DNA of 64,000 nt from Blastopirellula retiformator (GCF_007859755.1 NZ_SJPF01000001.1:1476082-1540081); one strand, 5' to 3'; shown: positions 27,883 through 38,788, numbered from the stretch's first letter. Notes: generated by a model from the letters alone, not told the origin. Translations and numbers: made by a program.

Positions 27883-28959
27883 ATGGACGATCGCATACTA
27901 CAATTTCGCGTGGGAGTCGTGATGTTGGCGGCGCTGATGATCGCCGGCATCCTGCTGTTCCTGCTGGGCGAGTTCCCGACGCTGGTGACCGATCGCAACA
28001 CGCTATACGTCGTCTTCGATCAGGCGCCCGGCGTGACGGTCGATACGCCGGTTCGCACTTCCGGCATCTTGATCGGCCGGGTCAGCGACGTCGCTCTGCA
28101 GGAAGATCGCGACGTGCTGGTGACTCTGAAGATCGATCGCAAGTACATGCCTCGCTCGAACGAAGTTTGCCGCATCGCGTCCGGCTCAATCCTCGGCGAC
28201 GCGCTGCTGGAGTTTGTGCCTGGCGAACGACCAACGCAGGAAGTCACCGTTCTGCAGGACAAGGCGGTGATCGAAGGCCTGGTCGCCAACAATCCGCTCG
28301 ATACGCTTCGCAATCTGGAAGGTCAGATGGCGACGGCGCTGACGACGATGGATTCTGCCGGACGCGAAGTCGGCGCCTTGGCACACAACGCTAACGAGGC
28401 GCTGCTGAACAATCGGGACCGCTTTGAGCGGATCATGCAGAAGTCGGAGTTGGCGCTCGATCGGTTCGACACCGCGATGCTGGCGGTCAACGATCTGGTC
28501 GCCGATCCGGAATTGAATCGACGGCTGCATGAAGCGCTGCAAGGCTTGCCCGAAACGCTCAACGAATCGCGCGACCTGATCGAGCGGATGAAAGGGGTGG
28601 TCGAAAGGGCGGACGTGAATCTCGAAAACCTGGAAGGCTTTACCGAGCCGCTTGGCGCCCGGGGCGAACAGCTGATCGCCAACCTGGAAACGAGCACCGA
28701 GAACCTGAGCGACATGATCGAGCAATTAGCTCGTTTGGCTCGCGCCGCCAACAACCCCGACGGGACGCTCGGTCAGCTGATGACCAATCCAGAACTCTAC
28801 CAGCGGCTAAACGCCGCGGCTGACAACGTCCAAGAGGTCTCCGGCAAGCTACGGCCGATCATCAACGACGTCCGCGTCTTCACCGACAAGATCGCCCGCG
28901 ACCCGCGGATCTTGGGTGTGAAAGGGGCGCTGAATCGGAATCAGTCGGGAATTAAGTAG
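27883..28959 (+). CDS. MCE-domain (MlaD-type) lipid-binding protein
   Basis: This 358-residue protein has one N-terminal membrane helix (about residues 9-30), an MCE domain at about 38-115 (YVVFDQAPGVTVDTPVRTSG-type core), and a long helical C-terminal region at about 140-330 rich in N-L-E/D heptads. In MlaD and related proteins the MCE domain forms a hexameric ring that carries lipids across the periplasm. It is the third gene of the mlaEFD-like operon, with 6 bp to the ATPase. Confidence 0.92.
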   Translation: MDDRILQFRVGVVMLAALMIAGILLFLLGEFPTLVTDRNTLYVVFDQAPGVTVDTPVRTSGILIGRVSDVALQEDRDVLVTLKIDRKYMPRSNEVCRIASGSILGDALLEFVPGERPTQEVTVLQDKAVIEGLVANNPLDTLRNLEGQMATALTTMDSAGREVGALAHNANEALLNNRDRFERIMQKSELALDRFDTAMLAVNDLVADPELNRRLHEALQGLPETLNESRDLIERMKGVVERADVNLENLEGFTEPLGARGEQLIANLETSTENLSDMIEQLARLARAANNPDGTLGQLMTNPELYQRLNAAADNVQEVSGKLRPIINDVRVFTDKIARDPRILGVKGALNRNQSGIK

Positions 28960-28983
28960 GCGCCACGGATTCGGGATTCGGTG

Positions 28984-29871
28984 CTAATTCCGATCGTCAA
29001 CATGGCAAGCGTTGCACGACTTCTTCAGCTTCGCCAGCTCGGCGGTCAAGCCGGTCGTCATACCGCTCTTCAGTTTCGCTTCGAGCGATGTTGCTATATC
29101 TTCCGACTCTTTCAGCAGCTGGCGAAACTTTAGGTCGTACTTGTCCGCCGGCAGCAGCCGTCCCGTTTCGTAGAGACCTTCCCGCATCAGCAGCGCTTCG
29201 TCATTTGGCGTCAGATCGGGATGATCGGCGGGCGTCTGCCAGTTCGCTTTGTCGATCAACACCAGGTTGTCGTAAACGCGATCGATATTGGCCATCGCGG
29301 CGGCTAGCGATTCGACTTTGGCCGCTTCAACCAGCATCGGCCGGGGCGCGTCGGCGGCGATTGGTTGGAACTGGTGGACGTTTTTCCAGAGCCCGGTATA
29401 GTCGCCGCTGGTGCCGGCTTGGTGCATGAACGCCTCGGCTTGGTCGGTCGTCAGCGAGCCGTCGGCCAGACAGGCGATTGCCACGCCGGCGGGGCCCCGA
29501 TGTTTGCCGTGGTGGCAATGGAAGTAGATCGGGCCAGGATGTTGTTTCATCACTTCGGCCAGTTGCAGTTGAGCGTCGCGCGGTACGCCGTCGTAACCGA
29601 ACGGGATGTGGACGTACTGGATACCATGCTTCTTGGCGGCGGCAATGTCGGGTTTGGCGCCATCGACCGAGACGACCACTTTGACGCCCAGTTTCTCTAG
29701 CGACTCAAAGCCTTCTTCGCCATGCGGTTGGCTGCCGCTGAGGACCCGCGGCGTCACTTGGAACAGATTGTGGACGCCTGGGGGATCAACCTGCTTCGCG
29801 GCGGGACCTGTCGGCGACGCCGGATTGGCGGCGAGCAAGACCGGCAGAAGTAGAAGCGGGGCAAGTTGCAT
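28984..29871 (-). CDS. Secreted tyrosine-phosphatase-like protein with C-terminal haem motif
   Basis: This 295-residue protein has a signal peptide (about residues 1-15). Residues 33-150 form a dual-specificity phosphatase-like domain: HNLFQVTPRVLSGSQP at the start and HCHHGKHRGPAG carrying the P-loop Cys119-x5-Arg125. The second half is helical and ends in CNACH (Cys286, Cys289, His290), a c-type haem attachment site in the C-terminal position used by cytochrome c-prime-like four-helix bundles. The combination suggests a periplasmic protein sensing or using redox state together with a phosphatase-like fold. The gene is monocistronic. No cytochrome maturation genes are nearby. Confidence 0.85.
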   Translation of the reverse strand: MQLAPLLLLPVLLAANPASPTGPAAKQVDPPGVHNLFQVTPRVLSGSQPHGEEGFESLEKLGVKVVVSVDGAKPDIAAAKKHGIQYVHIPFGYDGVPRDAQLQLAEVMKQHPGPIYFHCHHGKHRGPAGVAIACLADGSLTTDQAEAFMHQAGTSGDYTGLWKNVHQFQPIAADAPRPMLVEAAKVESLAAAMANIDRVYDNLVLIDKANWQTPADHPDLTPNDEALLMREGLYETGRLLPADKYDLKFRQLLKESEDIATSLEAKLKSGMTTGLTAELAKLKKSCNACHVDDRN

Positions 29872-29971
29872 GGCGAGCGTCTCGGCAAGATGAGTCGTAA
29901 GCTTGCGAACATTCTAGCCGGGGTCCGCGGGCGGTGCCAGTAAAACGCTGGTGCTGCAACTTCAATAGAAG

Positions 29972-30010
29972 ACGTGTGCCGCTGCTGGCTTGTCCAGCAG
30001 TGGCACACGT
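29972..30010. repeat. 39-bp palindromic intergenic repeat
   Basis: A 17-bp stem ACGTGTGCC-GCTGCTGG pairs with its complement across a 5-base loop, with one mismatch. It lies 14 bp beyond the stop of the radical SAM gene on the minus strand. No T-run follows, so it looks like an intergenic repeat rather than a plain terminator. From memory, GTGTGCC-type hairpins of this kind recur in planctomycete genomes. Confidence 0.7.
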
Positions 30011-30023
30011 AAGGAAAGCGATC

Positions 30024-31373
<1,350 letters not shown>

Positions 31374-31494
31374 TCTACCAGCTAGGGCCTTCGGAATACA
31401 GGAACGCCGCTCCGTCGACAGCCTGCAGGCGGGGACGTAAACTGGATAACCCCGACTCCGCCCACCTTCCGCCCGCTTGGATACCGCCTTGTTG

Positions 31495-33327
31495 ATGGAC
31501 CTGGATCGACTTCAACGCTGTTATGCGATTGCCCGCGATGATCTGCTGGCGCAGCGAAATCCGCAGGGACACTGGACCGGCGAACTCTCGACGTCAGCCT
31601 TGTCGACGGCCACCGCGGTCAGCGCCCTGCAACTGGTCGTCCGGAATGATCCTTCCCAAGCCGAGCGTTTGCAACCGCTGATTGAGGGGGGCGTGCGATA
31701 TCTCACCGAAAACCAAAATCCAGACGGCGGATGGGGGGACACCGACCGCAGCTATTCCAATATCGCCACAACGATGTTGGCGGTTGCGGCGCTGACGATC
31801 GCGGGGTGCCGCGAAGCTTTGATCGAGCAGATCGCCTTCGCGGAAAACTACATCGAAGCTCGTGGCGGTCTGGCGGGGCTCCGCCGCCGGTATGGCAAAG
31901 ATAAGACGTTCGCCGTGCCGATTTTGACCAACTACGCACTGGCGGGATTGGTCGATTGGCGTGAGGTTTCGCCGCTGCCGTTTGAGCTCGCATGTCTACC
32001 GCAGAAGTTTTACAAGCTGATGAAATTGCCGGTCGTCAGTTATGCGATTCCGGCGCTGGTGGCGATTGGGCAAGCCCGCTACTTTCATCGCCCCCCCTGG
32101 AACCCGCTGCTGCGCGGCATTCGCGCCGCGTCGGTGAAGAAGAGCCTGGCGGTACTTACGCGAATGCAACCAGCCAGCGGCGGCTTTCTGGAAGCGGCGC
32201 CGCTGACCAGTTTTGTGGTGATGAGCCTGGCGAGTATTGGGCAAGCCAAGCATGCGGTTGCGAGAAACGGCGTGCAGTTTTTGATCGACTCGGTCCGGCC
32301 CGACGGTAGCTGGCCAATTGATACCAACCTGGCCAACTGGGCGACGACGTTGTCAATCAACGCTTTGGCCGGCGGCGGCGAAGAAGTCGCTCAGCTCGAC
32401 TGTTTGCCCTGGGTACTGTCGAACCAATACCAAGAGGTTCACCCCTTTACCGGCGCCGATCCTGGCGGTTGGGGATGGACCGATTTAAGCGGTTCGGTTC
32501 CCGATGCGGATGATACGCCGGGAGCTATGTTAGCTATTGCACATTTTTTTCATTCCCCGGCAAGCGACAATGAAACGCGTCAGCAGATCGTCGCTGCCGC
32601 CCGAAGTGGCGCCCGGTGGATGATCGATCTGCAAAACGGCGACGGCGGCTGGCCCACCTTCTGCGAAGGTTGGGGAACGCAACCGTTTGACCGCAGCGGC
32701 AGCGATTTGACGGCGCATGCGATTCGCGCCTTGCACGCCTGGCGCGATCACTTAGCCGACCTGCCGGTCAGTCGAGCGATCGAGCGGGGGTTTCGCTACC
32801 TCGAAAAACAGCAGCGCGACGATGGATCGTGGTTGCCGCTCTGGTTCGGCAATCAGGATCAATTTGATGATGAGAACCCGATTTACGGGACGGTGAAAGT
32901 TTTGTTGGCTTACCGCGATCTGGGCAGAATGACGAGCGACGCGGCCCGCAAAGGGCTGAAGTGGCTGGCGTCGCAGCAGAATTCGGATGGCGGATTTGGG
33001 GGCGGAGCGAGCGTGCCTACTCTTTGCGGGGGGGCGAGCGAGAGCAGCGTTGAGGAGACGGCGCTGGCGGTCGAAGCCCTCTTGGCCGGGGAGAAAAGCG
33101 ATTTTTCGCCTGAAACTCTGCCCCAAGCGATCGGATGGCTCTGTGCCGGGGTTGAAGAAGGAAGCTACGTAAACTGTTCGCCAATCGGTTTTTACTTCTC
33201 GAAGCTGTGGTATTATGAAAAGCTCTACCCGAGAGTCATGACGGTTGCGTCCCTGGGTACCGCGCTGCAAGCCTTCGCCAGCGTCCCGCCTGCCCCAGCG
33301 ACCGCAACCACGATTTCCGATCAGTAA
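31495..33327 (+). CDS. Squalene-hopene-cyclase-type terpene cyclase
   Basis: This 610-residue protein starts at an ATG; a TTG six codons upstream is an alternative. It carries the class II cyclase acid motif DADD at residues 337-340 (consensus DxDD) and QW-type repeats such as QNPDGGWGDTD, QNGDGGWPTF and QQNSDGGFGGG. Such enzymes cyclise squalene or related linear polyprenes to hopanoid-like products at the membrane. Length is at the lower end of the family. The downstream prenyl synthase starts 14 bp later and may supply a precursor. The end product cannot be read from sequence. Confidence 0.88.
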   Translation: MDLDRLQRCYAIARDDLLAQRNPQGHWTGELSTSALSTATAVSALQLVVRNDPSQAERLQPLIEGGVRYLTENQNPDGGWGDTDRSYSNIATTMLAVAALTIAGCREALIEQIAFAENYIEARGGLAGLRRRYGKDKTFAVPILTNYALAGLVDWREVSPLPFELACLPQKFYKLMKLPVVSYAIPALVAIGQARYFHRPPWNPLLRGIRAASVKKSLAVLTRMQPASGGFLEAAPLTSFVVMSLASIGQAKHAVARNGVQFLIDSVRPDGSWPIDTNLANWATTLSINALAGGGEEVAQLDCLPWVLSNQYQEVHPFTGADPGGWGWTDLSGSVPDADDTPGAMLAIAHFFHSPASDNETRQQIVAAARSGARWMIDLQNGDGGWPTFCEGWGTQPFDRSGSDLTAHAIRALHAWRDHLADLPVSRAIERGFRYLEKQQRDDGSWLPLWFGNQDQFDDENPIYGTVKVLLAYRDLGRMTSDAARKGLKWLASQQNSDGGFGGGASVPTLCGGASESSVEETALAVEALLAGEKSDFSPETLPQAIGWLCAGVEEGSYVNCSPIGFYFSKLWYYEKLYPRVMTVASLGTALQAFASVPPAPATATTISDQ

Positions 33328-33340
33328 GGAACGTTCTCCC

Positions 33341-35191
33341 TTGGCAATTGCACCGATCGACTCCAACAGCGCAGACTCTGAGCCGGGCCGCAAGCGCAAG
33401 TCGCGTCGTCGTCAGACGGCCCACTTGAAGCAGGTCCCGCAATCAAAGCAGTTGCGCGAGACGATTCGCGCCGCCTGCGTGCAGGTCGCCGCTGCGCTCG
33501 ACAAGTCTTGTCCGCTGTCAAAAGACGAGATGGAGATAGTCGTCCGAGATCTGCTAGCGAAGCTTGAGCAGCCTGATTCGTACGTCGGCTGGACGATGGT
33601 GATGCTCGCTTCCGAGTTTTGGCGCGATCAGGTCGCCGCGGTCCCGCACGAACGCCGGTTGTTCCTGTTGCCCCATTGCCTAAAACATGCCGAAGGGTGC
33701 CCAGCCGACTACGACCAATTTGGTCTCGACTGCAAGACCTGTGGCGCCTGCAGCATCGCCGACTATCGCACCATTGCCGAAGAGATGGGCTACAAGGTGC
33801 TGGTCGCCGAAGGCTCGCCGATTGTGATGAAGATCATCGTCAGCGGGCATGTCGACGCGATCGTCGGGGTCGCCTGTTTGAACGTGCTGGAAAAGGCGAT
33901 CGACAAGATCTTGATGGCGGGCATTCCGTGCATGGCGGTGCCGCTACTCTCAAGCGATTGCCGCAACACGTCGGTCGACGAAGACTGGGTCCACGACATG
34001 ATCCAGATTCCTCATCAACAACCGCAGCAAAAGACCCGCAGCTACGTCCACTTGATGCGGGCGGCGTCGTCCTTGTTTGAACAACAGGAACTGACCCGTC
34101 TGGTTCAGCCGCAGCGAAAAGGCCCGACTCTGGCCGAAGTGAACGGCCATGGCGCCGCAGCGCTCGATCCGATCTCGGCGACCGAAAAGCTGGCGCTCGA
34201 TTTTCTCGCCCGCGGCGGCAAGTACTCGCGACCTTTCACCACGCTGGCCGTTTATGACGCATTGACCGGCGGCGAAGGAACGACTGGAAACGGCGCCGAG
34301 CGCGTCGCTCAATATTCTGACTCGGTCAAGCGAACGGCGCTGGCGATCGAAACCTTCCACAAAGCGTCGCTCGTTCACGACGATATCGAGGATGACGACG
34401 CCTATCGCTATGGCGACGTAACCGTCCACCGCAAGTATGGCGTGCCGACGGCGATCAACCTGGGCGACTACATGATTGGTCTGGGCTATCGCCTGGTCAG
34501 TCGCGACCGAAAAGAACTGGGAGGCGATAAAGCGGCTCAGATTCTCGACTGCCTGGCCGACTGCCATATGCGATTGTCGGAAGGGCAGGGCGCCGAGCTC
34601 CTATGGCGCGACGCTTCGGACAAATCGCTCAAGCCGGTCGACGCCCTCAAGATTTACGCGTTGAAGACCTCGCCGGCGTTTGAGGCGGCGCTGCAGTGCG
34701 GCGCGATTCTGAGTGACGCGGAAGAAGATTATTCGGAGCCGATGCGGTTCTTCGCCCGACACGTGGGCGTCGCCTTCCAGATCTTGAACGATCTGAAAGA
34801 TTGGCGCGGCGATAGCGACAACAAAATGTCGGCCGGCGGCGACGTCTTGGGAGGCCGCCCGACCGTCTTGTGGGCGTTGGCTCTCGAGAATCTGAATGAG
34901 GCGAATCGTACAGAACTGATGGAACTGATCAGCGATGATTCGCAGAACGCTTCGTCGCGAGTCGCTCGCGTGCGTGAGCTGTACAACAAGGCTGGCGTCT
35001 TTGCGGCCGCTCAGCGGTTGGTCGAAAAGTACCGCGCACGGGCCGAAGAGATCGCCGACAAGTTAGAGCCGGAAGAACTGCGGCGACTGATGTACTACCT
35101 GGCTGACGCCATCCTGGACGACCCGGCCGCCACGCAGCCGCCGAACGCCGTCCATAGCTTGACGACCGACCTGGTCGTCGCCCCCGCCTAG
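33341..35191 (+). CDS. DUF116-polyprenyl diphosphate synthase fusion protein
   Basis: I choose the TTG at 33341, preceded by TAAGGA overlapping the upstream stop, giving 616 residues. The first half (about residues 30-250) is a Cys-rich DUF116-type domain with HCLKHAEGC and CKTCGAC. The second half (about 285-590) is an all-helical trans-prenyltransferase with the first Asp-rich motif HDDIEDDD and a second, NDLKDW. The latter synthesises polyprenyl diphosphates from IPP. The fusion and its position behind a cyclase suggest precursor supply for terpenoid lipids or quinones. What the DUF116 part does is unknown. Confidence 0.88.
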   Translation: MAIAPIDSNSADSEPGRKRKSRRRQTAHLKQVPQSKQLRETIRAACVQVAAALDKSCPLSKDEMEIVVRDLLAKLEQPDSYVGWTMVMLASEFWRDQVAAVPHERRLFLLPHCLKHAEGCPADYDQFGLDCKTCGACSIADYRTIAEEMGYKVLVAEGSPIVMKIIVSGHVDAIVGVACLNVLEKAIDKILMAGIPCMAVPLLSSDCRNTSVDEDWVHDMIQIPHQQPQQKTRSYVHLMRAASSLFEQQELTRLVQPQRKGPTLAEVNGHGAAALDPISATEKLALDFLARGGKYSRPFTTLAVYDALTGGEGTTGNGAERVAQYSDSVKRTALAIETFHKASLVHDDIEDDDAYRYGDVTVHRKYGVPTAINLGDYMIGLGYRLVSRDRKELGGDKAAQILDCLADCHMRLSEGQGAELLWRDASDKSLKPVDALKIYALKTSPAFEAALQCGAILSDAEEDYSEPMRFFARHVGVAFQILNDLKDWRGDSDNKMSAGGDVLGGRPTVLWALALENLNEANRTELMELISDDSQNASSRVARVRELYNKAGVFAAAQRLVEKYRARAEEIADKLEPEELRRLMYYLADAILDDPAATQPPNAVHSLTTDLVVAPA

Positions 35192-35233
35192 AACTGCCCG
35201 CCGACTGACCTGTGGATTGCGAAAGGAGCGGAG

Positions 35234-35776
35234 TTGAACGACCGTCAACGCACGACGCCCGACTTGGATGAGTTGGTACGGCTGTTTTACGACAATCCCA
35301 GCGAGTTGGCCGATTTCGTCGAAGTCTCGGCCGCCGAGACGCCGGAGCCGTTCAAAGAGCTGCTGGCCCACGATCACCACATGACCGTCACGGTCGAACG
35401 GTTTCATCAGTCGCCGGTTGACGTTGAAGTGCTGAAGACCGACACCGATGGCCAGGCTTACTCCCGCAAAATCTTGTTGTCGAAGCAAACCGACGGCAAA
35501 GTGGTTCAATTTGGGATCGTCCGTTTGCACTGCACCCACCTGGGCGAAGTAGTCGAACGCGAAATCAAAAGCGAAAAGATCCCGGTCGGTCGCGTCTTGA
35601 TCAATCACAACGTCTTGCGTCAGGTGCAACTGACGAGTCTGTGGCGGGTGACGCCGGGTGAAGAGTTGTGCGAACTGCTGTCGCTGACGCCGGGCGAAGT
35701 GATCTATGGCCGTACCGCGCTGATTTTCTGCGACGGCGAACCGGCGGTCGAACTGCTGGAAATCGTCACGCCATAG
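35234..35776 (+). CDS. Chorismate-pyruvate-lyase-like protein (DUF98/Rv2949c type)
   Basis: This 180-residue protein starts at a TTG behind a strong AAAGGAGCGGAG ribosome binding site. The segments HDHHMTVTVERF, PVGRVLINHNVLRQ and VIYGRTALIFCDGEPAVELLEIV fit the UbiC/DUF98 fold, whose characterised members make 4-hydroxybenzoate from chorismate. It follows the prenyl synthase by 42 bp on the same strand. A pathway that joins an aromatic head to a polyprenyl chain is a natural guess, but no prenyl transferase of that type is in the window. Confidence 0.7.
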   Translation: MNDRQRTTPDLDELVRLFYDNPSELADFVEVSAAETPEPFKELLAHDHHMTVTVERFHQSPVDVEVLKTDTDGQAYSRKILLSKQTDGKVVQFGIVRLHCTHLGEVVEREIKSEKIPVGRVLINHNVLRQVQLTSLWRVTPGEELCELLSLTPGEVIYGRTALIFCDGEPAVELLEIVTP

Positions 35777-35786
35777 CGAAGTTCGC

Positions 35787-35906
35787 TAGGTTGGGTGCAG
35801 CGCAGCGCTGGCCCAACAGTGCGTTCTCCAAGCCAAGGTGGGTTGCGCAAGCGAGTATCGTTGTGCGAGCAAAACGCCTGTCACGCGCTTGTTCCACCCG
35901 CCCTAC
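35787..35906. repeat. 120-bp intergenic repeat, copy A
   Basis: It begins TAGGTTGGGTGCAGCG and ends CACCCGCCCTAC, and contains a hairpin (TTGGG/CCCAA) plus a second inverted pair around GCGCAAGCG/CGCGCTTG. A second 120-bp copy with the same ends lies at 43925-44044, and the middle is nearly identical. Both copies start 10-12 bp after a gene stop. It encodes nothing obvious. Confidence 0.8.
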
Positions 35907-36040
35907 ATCTTCGCCCACGCAGCTTTTTCTTTGAAATTGCCTTTCCCCAAGACTCGCGTTCTCTTAAGATAGGCGTTTCAACAACTGTTGTTTGCACCGG
36001 TAGCAAGCGACGCTTCGCCACACCCGCGCACGTTTGCATC

Positions 36041-36268
36041 ATGAAATACGTCGTTTGGTCGCTCGTCGTGATCCTGATCATCTTGCATCAGGACTTCTGG
36101 AATTGGGACAACGCCAATCTGGTATTTGGCTTTATTCCCGTCACCCTGTTCTACCAGGTCTGCATTTCGCTCGGCGCCGGTTTTACCTGGTTCCTGGCCG
36201 TGCAGTTCATCTGGCCAGAGAAGCTGGAATACATCGAGCAGCTTGAAGAAAAGCAGGGAGAAGAGTAA
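36041..36268 (+). CDS. DUF3311 small membrane protein
   Basis: This 75-residue protein starts at the ATG at 36041. It has two membrane helices separated by the family motif HQDFWNWD and a Glu-rich tail. DUF3311 genes normally stand directly before a sodium:solute symporter gene, and here that gene starts 2 bp after the stop. It is probably a small accessory subunit of the symporter. Confidence 0.88.
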   Translation: MKYVVWSLVVILIILHQDFWNWDNANLVFGFIPVTLFYQVCISLGAGFTWFLAVQFIWPEKLEYIEQLEEKQGEE

Positions 36269-36270
36269 GC

Positions 36271-37821
36271 ATGACGTTTGAACCTGGCATCACACAGCTT
36301 GTCATTATTTCGATCTACCTGGCGCTGCTCTTGGGGCTTGGTCTGTTTTCGAATCGCCTCTTCAGCGGTTCGAGCAAAGACTACATGCTGGCCAGCCATT
36401 CGATCGGCCCGTTCCTGTTGCTGATGTCGATCTTCGGCACCACGATGACGGCGTTCGCGCTTGTCGGCTCGACCGGCGAGTCCTTTAAAGAAGGGGTTGG
36501 CGTTTACGGACTGCTCGCTTCTTCCAGCGGCATCGTGCACTCGATGTGCTTCTTCATCCTGGGGGTCAAGCTTTGGTCCTTTGGACGCAAGTATGGCTAC
36601 ACGACGCAGATTGAGTTCTTCCGCGATCGGCTGGAGAGCGACAAGCTGGGGATCGTGATGTTTCCGATCCTGGTCGGGCTCGTGATTCCCTATCTGCTGA
36701 TCGGCGTGATGGCGTCCGGCACCGTGATCGCCGCGGCGACGAAAGGGGCTTTTCCCGACTTTTTCACCGCAACCGGCGGCGGCGTCCCTGGTTGGATCGG
36801 CAGTCTGGTCGTCTGCGGCGTCGTGCTGACCTACGTCTTTTTCGGCGGGATGCGCGGAACGGCCTGGGCAAATACCTTTCAAACGATCGTCTTTATGGTG
36901 CTGGGCGTGGTGACGTTTTTCGTTATCGCCTCGCGGATCGGCGGTCAGGATAGCATTTGGGAAAACCTGAAGCTCGCCTCCGAGTCGATCCCGCGCGACA
37001 AATTGGTGCGTGCCGGCAACCCGAGCATGTCTTACCTGCGATTCGCGACCTACATGTTTGTGCCGTTGTCGGTCGGCATGTTCCCTCACTTGTTTCAGCA
37101 CTGGCTGACGGCTCGCAAGGCGAGCAACTTTAAGTTGGCGGTGGTCGCTCATCCGCTGTTTATCATGATCGTCTGGGCGCCGTGCGTGCTGGTTGGGGCC
37201 TGGGCGGCTGGCAGCCTGGTCGAGCTTCCTCCCCCGGTGAAGGCGAACGCCAACGCGATTTTGCCCTTCCTGGTGGCGCGATTCTCGGGAGACGTGCTGG
37301 GCGGATTTCTGATCGCCGGCGTGTTGGCGGCGATTATGTCGTCGCTCGACAGCCAGTTCCTGTGCGTCGGCACGATCTTTACCAACGACATCGTCGTCCA
37401 TTACGGCGGCAAGAACCGGTTCAGCGACAAGCAGATCGTGATCATCGCCCGGCTGTTTATCATCCTGATCGTGGCCATCACGTACGGGCTCAGCCTGCTC
37501 GATTACCGCCGCGTCTTTACGCTGGGCGTGTGGTGTTTCAGTGGCTTTTCGGCATTGTTTCCGTTGATTTTGGCGGCCCTCTATTGGAAGGGGCTGACCA
37601 AGGCCGGGGCGTACGCGTCGGTGATCACGGCGTTTGGCCTGTGGTGCTACTTCTTCTACCAGTCAGACTTCGCCGGAAACCCCCATTACAACGTGCTGGA
37701 TATGATGCCGGTCGCCCCGATGTTGCTCGGTTCGACGTTGGCGTTAGTCCTCGTTTCGCTGGTAACTCCGAAACCCAGCGAAGAAACCCTCCAAAAGTTT
37801 TTCCCGGCGAAAGATTCGTAA
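36271..37821 (+). CDS. Sodium:solute symporter family transporter
   Basis: This 516-residue transporter has about 13 membrane helices. Typical family segments are GPFLLLMSIFGTTMTAFALVG in the first helices and IMSSLDSQFLCVGTIFTND in the eighth or ninth helix. It takes up an organic solute with sodium. The substrate (sugar, amino acid, carboxylate) cannot be assigned. The partner DUF3311 gene is directly upstream, and the sodium gradient could come from the Nqr pump encoded earlier. Confidence 0.92.
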   Translation: MTFEPGITQLVIISIYLALLLGLGLFSNRLFSGSSKDYMLASHSIGPFLLLMSIFGTTMTAFALVGSTGESFKEGVGVYGLLASSSGIVHSMCFFILGVKLWSFGRKYGYTTQIEFFRDRLESDKLGIVMFPILVGLVIPYLLIGVMASGTVIAAATKGAFPDFFTATGGGVPGWIGSLVVCGVVLTYVFFGGMRGTAWANTFQTIVFMVLGVVTFFVIASRIGGQDSIWENLKLASESIPRDKLVRAGNPSMSYLRFATYMFVPLSVGMFPHLFQHWLTARKASNFKLAVVAHPLFIMIVWAPCVLVGAWAAGSLVELPPPVKANANAILPFLVARFSGDVLGGFLIAGVLAAIMSSLDSQFLCVGTIFTNDIVVHYGGKNRFSDKQIVIIARLFIILIVAITYGLSLLDYRRVFTLGVWCFSGFSALFPLILAALYWKGLTKAGAYASVITAFGLWCYFFYQSDFAGNPHYNVLDMMPVAPMLLGSTLALVLVSLVTPKPSEETLQKFFPAKDS

Positions 37822-37970
37822 GTCGCTTGCCTATATGGATTTGCGGAAATCGTGCGGGTTCCTCCCGACCTCGCTTCGGCCCTTGCTGTCGGCGGCGATT
37901 CCGTTAAAATCTGAGGTTTCGACTCGATATAAAACAATCGCTAGTAGCATTTCCGAATTCGTAGGGTGCA

Positions 37971-38240
37971 ATGAAGCCTGCCAACCGATTCAAGGCTCGT
38001 AAACGGGCGAAGACCAAAGCCCGCGTCACACGCAAAGATCCGATCTTCGTCGACGGCAAACGTCCGCGGCCGATGTTCGTGGATTACAAAGACGTCGAGC
38101 TGCTGAAGAAACTGACCAACCGCCATGGCCGGATCGTCGGTCGTCGCAAGAGCGGCTGCACCGCGGTCAGCCAGCATGCCGTGACCCAAGCGATCAAACG
38201 CGCTCGCTTCATGGCCTTGCTGCCGTACGTGAAGGACTAA
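37971..38240 (+). CDS. rpsR: 30S ribosomal protein bS18
   Basis: This 89-residue basic protein has the bS18 core VDYKDVELLKKL, followed by GRIVGRRKSGCTAVSQHAV and IKRARFMALLPYV. It stands alone, without the usual rpsF, ssb or rplI neighbours. A possible promoter precedes it (TTGCTG at 37883 and TAAAAT at 37905, spacing 16), and a strong terminator follows. Confidence 0.95.
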   Translation: MKPANRFKARKRAKTKARVTRKDPIFVDGKRPRPMFVDYKDVELLKKLTNRHGRIVGRRKSGCTAVSQHAVTQAIKRARFMALLPYVKD

Positions 38241-38293
38241 CGTCCTTTCCCCGCACAGGACGTTCCAGCTTCTGGCACGCGGAGAACGAAGGA

Positions 38294-38318
38294 AGCCTGC
38301 CTACTGTGCAGGCTTTTT
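38294..38318 (+). terminator. Rho-independent terminator after rpsR
   Basis: A 7-bp perfect stem AGCCTGC/GCAGGCT with a 7-base loop is followed by TTTTT. It ends the rpsR transcript about 55-75 bp after the stop. Confidence 0.8.
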
Positions 38319-38365
38319 GCGTGCGCTGATTTCAACCGAAAACGCCATGCTACCCGGTACGCGCC

Positions 38366-38788
38366 ATGTCTGAGGTCTATCACACGAAGCGTCGCGTTGA
38401 GTTTCGCGATACCGACGCCGCCGGCATCATGCACTTTTCGGCCTTCGCCGTTTACATGGAGTCGGTCGAGCACGAGTTCCTACGGCATGTCGGGCTGTCG
38501 GTTCATACGCCCGACGGCGACGCCACGATCAGTTGGCCGCGGGTTTCGATTCGCTGCGACTTTCAAAGCCCGGTTCGGTTTGAAGACGAGTTCGACGTTT
38601 CGATCGTCGTGAAGAAGATCGGCGGCCGCAGCGTCACGTACGCGTTTACGTTCTCGCATGACGGCCGCCCCGTGGCGACTGGGGAAACGACCGCGGTCTG
38701 CTGCCGGATTTTTCATCAGCAGCCGCCGAAGTCGATCGATATTCCCGACTGGTTTCGGGACAAGATCGCTCCTTATCTCGCCGCCTAA
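38366..38788 (+). CDS. Hot-dog fold acyl-CoA thioesterase (YbgC/4HBT family)
   Basis: This 140-residue protein has the signature VEFRDTDAAGIMHFSAFAVY, in which Asp17 is the expected catalytic residue of the 4-hydroxybenzoyl-CoA thioesterase subfamily. YbgC-like enzymes cleave short acyl-CoA or acyl-ACP thioesters. The following prenyltransferase-repeat gene is 18 bp downstream and may be co-transcribed. Confidence 0.88.
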   Translation: MSEVYHTKRRVEFRDTDAAGIMHFSAFAVYMESVEHEFLRHVGLSVHTPDGDATISWPRVSIRCDFQSPVRFEDEFDVSIVVKKIGGRSVTYAFTFSHDGRPVATGETTAVCCRIFHQQPPKSIDIPDWFRDKIAPYLAA

